Shown piece by piece: positions 56,160-64,000 of a stretch of 64,000 nucleotides of DNA; positions within the stretch are counted from its first letter, which is position 1; each line of letters starts with the position of its first letter. A model generated the notes under the pieces. The model searched no databases and was not told the origin of the DNA. It saw only the letters and a list, made by a program, of their open reading frames with translations. The stretch is taken from assembly GCF_012999535.1 (NCBI RefSeq), contig NZ_JABBWV010000001.1, positions 434,001 to 498,000 of the forward strand, read 5' to 3'. The position numbers and the translations under genes were made by a program. Origin of the DNA: Microbispora sp. H11081 (GTDB taxonomy: Bacteria > Actinomycetota > Actinomycetes > Streptosporangiales > Streptosporangiaceae).

Positions 56160-57185
56160 GTGACGGCGGCCAGGCGCGGACGGGCGCTGCTCGTCGCGTC
56201 CGCCGTGCTGGCGGCCTGCCTCGCCGTCGGCCTGATGGCGGGCGCGGCGGGCATCTCGCCCCGCGCCATCGCGCTCGCGTTGCTCGACCGGCTGCCGATG
56301 GTGTCTGTGCACTCGGGGCTCGCGCCGGTCGAGGAGGGACTGCTGTTCCAGCTCCGGGTGCCGCGGGTGCTGCTCGCCGCCGTCGTGGGCGGGCTGCTCG
56401 CCACGGCGGGCGCGGGCTACCAGGGCGTGTTCCGCAACCCGCTTGCCGATCCCTACCTGCTCGGCGCGGCGGCCGGCGCCGGCCTCACGGTCACGCTCGT
56501 CGTGGTCTTCATGGGCGGCGAAGCCGGGGTGACCCTGGTGCCGGTCGCCGCCTTCGCCGGGGCCGTCGGCGGGGTGTTCCTCGCGTACGCGCTGGGCCAC
56601 ACGGCGGGCCGGGGCGGCGGCACCTCGACGCTCGTGCTCGCAGGCGTGGCGGTGGCCTCGTTTCTCACCGCCATCCAGACCTTCGTGCAGCAGTTGAAGG
56701 TGGAGGAGCTGCAGCGGATCTACTCCTGGATCCTCGGCGACGTCGGCGGCGGCTGGGACCAGCTCGGCATGATCGCGCCGTACGCCGTGGTGTCGACCGT
56801 CGTCATGCTGCTGCACGGGCGGCTGCTCGACGTGCTGTCGGTCGGCGACGAGGAGGCGGTGAGCCTGGGCCTGCGCGCGGCGCGGGTGCGCTTCGCCGTG
56901 CTGCTGGCCGCCTCGCTCGCGACCGCCGCGGCGGTGGCGGTCAGCGGCCTGATCGCGTTCGTCGGGATCGTCGTGCCGCACGTGGTCAGGCGGCTCGCCG
57001 GCTGGTCGTACCGGATCGTGCTGCCGGTGTCGTTCCTCGGCGGCGCGGCGTTCCTGGTGCTGGCCGACACGATCGCGCGTACGGTGCTCGCGCCGGCCGA
57101 ACTGCCCATCGGGGTGGTCACGGCGTTCGTCGGCGCGCCCTTCTTCGTCACCGTCCTGCGCGTGACCCGGCGGGTGGAGACGTGA
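56160..57185 (+). CDS. btuC: Corrinoid ABC transporter permease (FecCD family)
   Basis: A 341-residue permease with about ten membrane helices. It carries the FecCD family stretch RVPRVLLAAVVGGLLATAGA followed by YQGVFRNPLADPYLLGAAAG and, near the end, GLIAFVGIVVPHVVRRLAG, which contacts the ATPase. GTG start about 48 bases after btuF. Its stop overlaps the ATPase start as GTGA. It should form the homodimeric channel of the uptake system. Confidence 0.95.
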   Translation: MTAARRGRALLVASAVLAACLAVGLMAGAAGISPRAIALALLDRLPMVSVHSGLAPVEEGLLFQLRVPRVLLAAVVGGLLATAGAGYQGVFRNPLADPYLLGAAAGAGLTVTLVVVFMGGEAGVTLVPVAAFAGAVGGVFLAYALGHTAGRGGGTSTLVLAGVAVASFLTAIQTFVQQLKVEELQRIYSWILGDVGGGWDQLGMIAPYAVVSTVVMLLHGRLLDVLSVGDEEAVSLGLRAARVRFAVLLAASLATAAAVAVSGLIAFVGIVVPHVVRRLAGWSYRIVLPVSFLGGAAFLVLADTIARTVLAPAELPIGVVTAFVGAPFFVTVLRVTRRVET

Positions 57186-58003
57186 ACGGCGACGGGCACC
57201 CGGCGATCGAGGCGCGCGGCGTGGGCGTCACCCTCGGGGGCCGGCGGGTGCTCACGGATGTCACGTTGTCGGCCGCCCGTGGCGGGTGGCTGGCCGTCAT
57301 CGGGCCGAACGGCGCGGGCAAGTCCACGCTCCTGCGGGCCGTCGGCGGGCTGGTCCCGAGGGAGGGCGAGGTGCTCGTCGGCGGGACCGCCGTGGACGAC
57401 CTGCGCCCGCGCAAACGGGCCCGGCTGATCGCCTACGCCCCGCAGAACCCCGCGCTGCCCCCGGACATGAAGGTGTACGACTACGCGCTGCTCGGCCGCA
57501 CGCCGTACATCTCCTATCTCGGCAGCGAGAGCGCGCGGGACCGGCAGGTGACGCGGTCGGTGCTGGAACGGCTCGACCTGGACGGCCTGGCGTCCCGGCC
57601 GCTCGGGCACCTGTCGGGCGGCGAGCGGCAGCGGGTCGTGCTCGCCAGGGCGCTGGTGCAGCAGGCTCCCGTGCTCCTGCTCGACGAGCCGACGACGGCG
57701 CTCGACCTGGGCCACCAGCAGCAGGTGCTCGAACTCGTCGACCGGCTGCGCCTGGCCGACGGGCTCACCGTCGTGACGACGCTGCACGACCTCAGCCTCG
57801 CCGGGCAGTACGCCGACGCGCTCGTGCTGCTCGCCGCCGGGCGCGCGGTCGCGGCGGGGCCGCCGGAGCGGGTGCTGGCCGAGCCGCTGCTGGCCGAGCA
57901 CTTCGGCGCCAGCGTGCGGGTGGAGCCGGGCCCCGACGGGCGCCCGATCGTCCACCTGGTCCGGCCACTGGCCTCCCGGATGACTCCCGCGGAGGAGACG
58001 TGA
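57182..58003 (+). CDS. btuD: Corrinoid ABC transporter ATPase
   Basis: A 273-residue ABC ATPase. Walker A is GPNGAGKSTLLRAVGG, the signature LSGGERQRVVLARAL, Walker B VLLLDEPTTALD, and the switch His in TTLHDLSLAGQ. It overlaps btuC at its start and cbiZ at its stop, both as GTGA. With btuF and btuC it makes a complete importer. Confidence 0.95.
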   Translation: MNGDGHPAIEARGVGVTLGGRRVLTDVTLSAARGGWLAVIGPNGAGKSTLLRAVGGLVPREGEVLVGGTAVDDLRPRKRARLIAYAPQNPALPPDMKVYDYALLGRTPYISYLGSESARDRQVTRSVLERLDLDGLASRPLGHLSGGERQRVVLARALVQQAPVLLLDEPTTALDLGHQQQVLELVDRLRLADGLTVVTTLHDLSLAGQYADALVLLAAGRAVAAGPPERVLAEPLLAEHFGASVRVEPGPDGRPIVHLVRPLASRMTPAEET

Positions 58004-58725
58004 CGGGCCTGCCGCGGCCGACCCTGACCTACCGCGAGGAGGACGGCCTGCGGCTCGGCACGCTGCTGTGGCGGTTCGGGCCCGGGTGGCGGATGATCTC
58101 CTCCGGGATGCTGGGCGGCGGCGTCGGCCGTCGTGAGTGGGTGCTGAACGCGCAGGTGGCGGCCGGCTACTCGCGCATGGACCCGGTGGAGCACATGGAG
58201 GCGCTCGGCCCCGGCGGCCCGGGGGTCGGCATGATGACGGCGGCGCTGGTTGAGCGCTACACCGTCGCGGCGGACGGGGGAGCGGAGGCCGTCGCCACGG
58301 TGGGCCTCGGCGTGCCGACCTGGGCGGCCAGGCCCGAGGGCGTGCCCGACCCCGGGGCGCCGGCCGTGCCGGAACCCGCGCGGGAACCTGCAGGGGAGGC
58401 GGTCGCACCGCGCCCAGGGACGATCAACATCCTGGTGGCCGTGCCGGTCGCGCTCTCCGACCCGGCGCTGGTCAACGCCGTCATGACGGTGACGGAAGCG
58501 AAGACGCAGGCGCTGCTGGAGGCGGGTTTCCCCTGCACGGGCACCGCGTCGGACGCCGTCTGCGTCGCCGTACGGGAGGACGGCCCGGTGGAGGCGTTCG
58601 GCGGCCCGCGCTCCGTCTGGGGCGCGCGGATCGCCCGTGCCGTCCACCGGGCCGTCCTCGACGGCGCGCGGGACTGGCGAGCCTGGCGGGCCACCGGGGT
58701 CGGCTCACAGCGCTCCGGCCTCTGA
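58000..58725 (+). CDS. cbiZ: Adenosylcobinamide amidohydrolase
   Basis: A 241-residue CbiZ-family protein. CbiZ cleaves the aminopropanol side chain of adenosylcobinamide or of adenosyl-pseudocobalamin to give adenosylcobyric acid, allowing salvaged corrinoids to be rebuilt with the preferred lower ligand. The family pattern is visible (LLWRFGPGWRMISSGMLGGG, then REWVLNAQV, GMMTAALVERYTV, NILVAVPVALSDPALVNAV and GTASDAVCVA). The GTG start overlaps the btuD stop. Being last in a riboswitch-controlled importer operon fits corrinoid remodelling. Confidence 0.94.
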   Translation: MTGLPRPTLTYREEDGLRLGTLLWRFGPGWRMISSGMLGGGVGRREWVLNAQVAAGYSRMDPVEHMEALGPGGPGVGMMTAALVERYTVAADGGAEAVATVGLGVPTWAARPEGVPDPGAPAVPEPAREPAGEAVAPRPGTINILVAVPVALSDPALVNAVMTVTEAKTQALLEAGFPCTGTASDAVCVAVREDGPVEAFGGPRSVWGARIARAVHRAVLDGARDWRAWRATGVGSQRSGL

Positions 58726-58806
58726 GCCGACGAGTCCTCCAGGCCGAAAAGTCCCATTCCTCGCAACCCTCGGGCGCCTCGATCCGGGCGGGCCTACACT
58801 CCTCCC

Positions 58807-59238
58807 GTGTTGGGACACCTGTTGGAGCACCCCCTCCTCGCGCTGGTCCCCATCGGCGTGGTCCTCACCCTGACAGGGGTAGGGGGCATGATCAGTGCCC
58901 GGAACTTCCAGAGACGGGGGCAGCGCACCCAGGGCCAGGTCGTACGCCTGCGGCAGGGCAGGCGCACGCGCACCAGCGGCATTGTCCTTCACTACCCGAT
59001 CGTCCGCTTCACCACCGCGCACGGCCGGGAGGTCGAGGCCGAGACCCCTTTCGGCAGCTACCCGCCGCCCGCACTGCGCGGCGCGCTGGTGCCCCTGCTG
59101 TACGACCCGGCCAGGCCCACCCGGGTCCGCATCGACGACGCGGTGGGACGGGGAACGGTGCGCGGCCTGATCTGGCTCATGGTCGGCATCGTCGTCCTCG
59201 CCATCGGAGCCGGGGTCGCCGTCACGCAGGTGCTGTGA
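58807..59238 (+). CDS. DUF3592 membrane protein
   Basis: A 143-residue protein with one membrane helix at each end (PLLALVPIGVVLTLTGVGG and IWLMVGIVVLAIGAGVAV). Between them is an external beta-rich domain typical of DUF3592: TQGQVVRLRQG, YPIVRFTTAHGREVEAETPF and LYDPARPTRVRIDD. Function unknown. GTG start. Six bases separate its stop from the convergent kinase stop. Confidence 0.87.
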   Translation: MLGHLLEHPLLALVPIGVVLTLTGVGGMISARNFQRRGQRTQGQVVRLRQGRRTRTSGIVLHYPIVRFTTAHGREVEAETPFGSYPPPALRGALVPLLYDPARPTRVRIDDAVGRGTVRGLIWLMVGIVVLAIGAGVAVTQVL

Positions 59239-59244
59239 ACGCCG

Positions 59245-61029
<1,785 letters not shown>

Positions 61030-61073
61030 GCGGCATCATCCCCCTTGAACGTCCTGTGGCTACGAGCCAATGA

Positions 61074-62714
61074 TCACGAATCCGTCGGGTTCCCGCAAAA
61101 GCCGCAGAACCGGTGTCCCTGCCCCAGGCGCATGCCGCACTGCGTGCAGAACTTCAGCTGCGCCTGTCCCTGCGGCGGCGACGGGTTCGGCGGGTAAGAA
61201 GGCCCGCGCGGCGGTGCGGGATCGCCCGGATACGCGTGCCCGTGCGGCGGCGACAGGTCCGCGGGGTACGACTGCCCGCCGGGCGGGGACGGGTCGGCGG
61301 ACGCCGCCCCGGCGGGCACGGGAGTCGCCGGAGCGGGCGCCATGACCTCCGGGGACCGGGCGGCATCGGCGCCGAAGACCCGCGTGACGGCGTACGGCGG
61401 CCAGGAGGTCTCCCCGGAGTGCGCGGCCGGCGCCTCGCCCGCCCCCGGGTCGGGGTGGACGCCGCCGAGGTAGACGTCACCGGCCTGGCCGTCGCCGTCC
61501 TGCGGTCCCGCCGCGTTCCTGCGGCGCAGCAGCACGACGCCCCCGGCCAGCAGGGCGAGGAGCACGACGCCGCCCGCCACCCACACGTACGGCGGCACCG
61601 GGGACTCCTGCCGCTCCGCGGGCGCGGGGCTGGCCGCGGGCCGTCCGCCCGCGTCGGCGGCCGTGCCGGCCTTGGCCCGGGAGTCCCGCAGGTGGCCGGC
61701 CGCGACCACGTGGTCGGGCCGCAGGTTGAGCACCTGCTGCAGCGCGGGGATCGCGCCGGTGTAGAGCTTGTTGTGGTAGGACGCGAGCGCGTTCTCGTAC
61801 ACGACGTCGACGGGGCCGCGGCGCGGGGTGACGCCGGCGGCGACCAGCGCGCTGCGGATCTCGTCGGCGGGGGTGATGGTCATGGGCTCGGCACCGCCGC
61901 CGGAGATGAACCCGATCACCTCGCTCTTGGCGTCGTCGACGATGGCCGCGCCGGACGCGCCGTCGTCGAGCAGTTTGCGCACCTTGTCGCGTTCCTTGAA
62001 CGTCCGGCTGCCCGGGGGGTCGAGGTGCGCGGTGTCGAGCTTGGGCCCCTGCTTCGCGGAGGGCCTGCCGGTCAGCGTCATGACGTCGACCGACTCGACG
62101 GCGCCGCCGATCACGGTGCCCAGCGGGACCGTGGGCAGCGTCTGCTTCTCGCCGCCCTTGGTCACCTTCAGGACGGCCGGGGAGGCGGGGGACGCCCCGG
62201 TGGTCAGGATCTGCGCGGGCAGCCCCCCGGGCGGCGGCGGGTCGAGGTAGGGGTGCACGGTGACGTTCGTCGTGACGTCCGCGAGGCAGGTCGAGTCCGT
62301 CTGCCTCGGGGGATAGCACGCCTTGAGCCGCCGGTCGAGGTCGGGGTCGTCGAGCGAGTGCCGCTTGAAGTCGGCGGGGATCTTCACCTTGAAGTACTCG
62401 GCGAAGATCCGGTTGGCGGCGTACACCCTGGGGTCCTCGGCGGCCTGCACGATCTGGGTCGCGGTGACGACCACGCCGTCGGGCGTCACCGTGAAGCCGC
62501 TGCCCTTCGCCAGGTCGACGTCGTAGTCCCTGGCCATCTGCTTGATCACGCCGCGGTCGTCCAGCAGCGTGATGCGGACGTGCGAGGACGACTCCACGCG
62601 TACGCCGCCGGGAGTGACGCGGTCGGTGGAACCGCTCGGGTGCGGGTGGAGCATGGATGGCGCGAGCGCGGCGAACACGCCGAGCCCCGCGATGAGGGAG
62701 TGCAGGCGGGGCAT
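61074..62714 (-). CDS. Trypsin-like membrane protein with zinc ribbon, probable pseudo-protease
   Basis: A 546-residue protein with a signal peptide, an external domain of about 300 residues, one membrane helix (near 375-397, VWVAGGVVLLALLAGGVVLL), a Pro/Gly/Ser-rich cytoplasmic tail and a C-terminal zinc ribbon (FCTQCGMRLGQGHRFCGFCG). The external part has trypsin-like landmarks: GSGFTVTPDGVVVTATQIVQ corresponds to the His loop of Deg/trypsin proteins, but the His is replaced by Gln (Q87). The Ser loop is DDGASGAAIVDD with Ser254 kept. Loss of His suggests no proteolysis. It is co-transcribed with the downstream Ser/Thr kinase. AGGAGA ribosome-binding site. Confidence 0.88.
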   Translation of the reverse strand: MPRLHSLIAGLGVFAALAPSMLHPHPSGSTDRVTPGGVRVESSSHVRITLLDDRGVIKQMARDYDVDLAKGSGFTVTPDGVVVTATQIVQAAEDPRVYAANRIFAEYFKVKIPADFKRHSLDDPDLDRRLKACYPPRQTDSTCLADVTTNVTVHPYLDPPPPGGLPAQILTTGASPASPAVLKVTKGGEKQTLPTVPLGTVIGGAVESVDVMTLTGRPSAKQGPKLDTAHLDPPGSRTFKERDKVRKLLDDGASGAAIVDDAKSEVIGFISGGGAEPMTITPADEIRSALVAAGVTPRRGPVDVVYENALASYHNKLYTGAIPALQQVLNLRPDHVVAAGHLRDSRAKAGTAADAGGRPAASPAPAERQESPVPPYVWVAGGVVLLALLAGGVVLLRRRNAAGPQDGDGQAGDVYLGGVHPDPGAGEAPAAHSGETSWPPYAVTRVFGADAARSPEVMAPAPATPVPAGAASADPSPPGGQSYPADLSPPHGHAYPGDPAPPRGPSYPPNPSPPQGQAQLKFCTQCGMRLGQGHRFCGFCGNPTDS

Positions 62715-62909
62715 CTGCGTCTCCTAGGCCTGTTCGGATCGCTTCAAGCGTCTCAGTGCGGTCAGTGCTCGACAAGATGAGTACCGTGACCGACACCCAC
62801 TTGATACAGGGTGATGATCGCGTAGCCGCTTGACGCTGACTTGCAGGCCAGTTGCGGGGCGTCTGTTACCTGCTGCGCTCTGTGCCGGATACGGGTTACT
62901 CTGCGCGTC

Positions 62910-64000
62910 ATGCACGTATCCCCCCTCCGCTCGGTGCCCCGCGTCGACCTCCTGATCGGGCTGGCCATCATGGGGCTGGGCGCCCTCGAGGCGTTCACGG
63001 TCGCCACGCGGTACGGCGCGGCCCAGAACCCGCAGCTGTGGTGGGTGGGGCAGGCGCTGGTCACCGGAGTCCTGGTGTGGTACCGCCGCAGGGCGCCGGT
63101 GGTGGTGTTCATCCTGATGATCCTCGCGCAGTACGCCTGGCACCGCCAGGGCCACGAGCAGTGCCCGGTCTGGCAGCTCGCCGCGCTGCTCATCGTCTTC
63201 CACACGATCGGCGCCCACCTGCCCGTGAGAAACGGCGGCACCTGGGCGCTCGCGGGCATCCTCGTCTTCGACTCGGGGGCGGTCGACCACCGGTTCCTGC
63301 CGTTCGAAGAGGTCATCTTCCTCACGGTCATGTTCGGCTCGGCGTACGCCACGGGACTGGCCCTGCGCGGCTACCTGCTGCGCGCGCACCGGATGAGCGA
63401 ACGGGCGGCGCGGCTGGAGATGGAACGGGAACGCCGGGCCGCCGAGGCCGTCGCCGCGGAACGCAACCGCATCGCCAGGGAACTGCACGACGTGGTGGCA
63501 CACAGCGTGAGCATGATGGTCATGCAGGCGGGCGCGCTGCGCCGCCGGATGGGCGCGTCCCAGGACGGCGGGGACTCCCCGGACGCCGCGATTCTGTCCG
63601 GCATCGAGCAGGCGGGCAGGGACGCGGTCGACGAGCTGCGGATCATGCTCGGCGCCCTGCGGATGCCGCAGGACGAGGCGCTGCCCCAGCCGGGGCTCGA
63701 CATGGTGCCCAACCTCATCTCCACGGTCAGGTCCTCGGGGCTGCGCGTCACGCTGGAGACGGAGGGCGAGCCCGTTCACCTCGCGCCCGGCCTCGACCTG
63801 TCGGCCTACCGGATCGTGCAGGAGGCCCTGACCAACGCGGTGAAGTACGCGGGGGAGGCCGACGTGCGGATCCGGCTCGTCTACCGCCCCGACCGTCTGG
63901 AGCTGGAGGTCTCCGACAACGGCGGTGGCGCGGCGTACGCGCTGTCCACCGGCAACGGGCTCATCGGCATGCGCGAGCGGGCCGAGCTGTTCGGCGGCTC
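62910..64000 (+). CDS. NarL-type sensor histidine kinase (truncated by window end)
   Basis: At least 363 residues are encoded before the window ends. The N-terminal region has about four to five membrane helices (LLIGLAIMGLGALEAFTV, VVVFILMILAQYAWH, GTWALAGILVF, EVIFLTVMFGSAYATG). A coiled linker follows, then HisKA_3 dimerisation with the phospho-acceptor His in RIARELHDVVAHSVSMMVM. The HATPase N-box is YRIVQEALTNAVKYA, with DNGGGA and NGLIGMRERAELFGG. A LuxR/NarL-type response regulator is expected just outside. A TACTCT-like -10 lies only nine bases before the ATG, suggesting a leaderless transcript. Confidence 0.94.
   Translation, partial: MHVSPLRSVPRVDLLIGLAIMGLGALEAFTVATRYGAAQNPQLWWVGQALVTGVLVWYRRRAPVVVFILMILAQYAWHRQGHEQCPVWQLAALLIVFHTIGAHLPVRNGGTWALAGILVFDSGAVDHRFLPFEEVIFLTVMFGSAYATGLALRGYLLRAHRMSERAARLEMERERRAAEAVAAERNRIARELHDVVAHSVSMMVMQAGALRRRMGASQDGGDSPDAAILSGIEQAGRDAVDELRIMLGALRMPQDEALPQPGLDMVPNLISTVRSSGLRVTLETEGEPVHLAPGLDLSAYRIVQEALTNAVKYAGEADVRIRLVYRPDRLELEVSDNGGGAAYALSTGNGLIGMRERAELFGG

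Overview
The window is a stretch of high-GC actinobacterial chromosome. Very high GC at third codon positions, frequent GTG starts, a WhiJ/AbaA-type regulator-DUF397 locus, an actinobacterial XPB-like helicase-associated protein, a GH74-CBM2 secreted enzyme and the aerobic cobalamin pathway all fit a filamentous actinomycete. Streptosporangiales is my guess, but I have no 16S or search evidence for the genus.

Region 1 (1-9.3 kb) is aerobic cobalamin biosynthesis. A cobB-cobC fusion reads rightward, probably as the end of an operon that starts outside the window. It converges on a leftward operon cobN-cobF-cobQ-cobK, headed by a cobalamin riboswitch. Region 2 (9.3-15.7 kb) is an accessory island of lower GC. 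It holds a translationally coupled cassette: a small unknown protein, a PD-(D/E)xK/DUF559-like nuclease fused to a DEAH helicase, and a large protein of unknown family. Transposase and YciI-family debris and a tRNA(CAT) follow it. This cassette is the best candidate here for an undescribed, possibly antiphage, system.

Region 3 (15.9-36.7 kb) is mostly ordinary chromosome. It carries a sugar-binding-like lipoprotein convergent on a two-component system, a secreted serine hydrolase, an SSS symporter with a small membrane partner, a patatin, a secreted xyloglucanase and a DUF3800-like protein. A nucleotidyltransferase-like, a HAD and an APH-like gene follow, then pta-ackA, a PGPGW membrane protein, an M20 amidohydrolase, a GroES-like protein, an RlpA-like barrel protein and a DUF1349 protein. 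Region 4 (36.7-38.8 kb) is a gene graveyard. It contains a lipoprotein remnant, an intact DUF3800-like gene, a frameshifted DUF3800 remnant and the tail of a SigJ-like sigma factor.

Region 5 (38.8-49.2 kb) has a membrane EEP-family nuclease/phosphatase, an M20 deacylase, the XPB-like protein, a HATPase / Scr1-type regulator / DUF397 locus with clustered operator-like repeats, a histidine phosphatase, a Gfo/Idh/MocA oxidoreductase and an acyltransferase-3 protein. Region 6 (49.6-54.9 kb) is a tandem array of three paralogous membrane proteins whose C-terminal domains carry seven C-x4-C motifs; the middle copy is a pseudogene. Region 7 (54.9-58.7 kb) is a second riboswitch-controlled operon, btuF-btuC-btuD-cbiZ, for corrinoid uptake and remodelling. 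De novo synthesis and salvage are therefore both encoded and both apparently sense cobalamin. Region 8 (58.8-64 kb) has a DUF3592 protein, an operon of a protease-like zinc-ribbon membrane protein (catalytic His apparently lost) with a Ser/Thr kinase, and a NarL-type histidine kinase cut by the window end.
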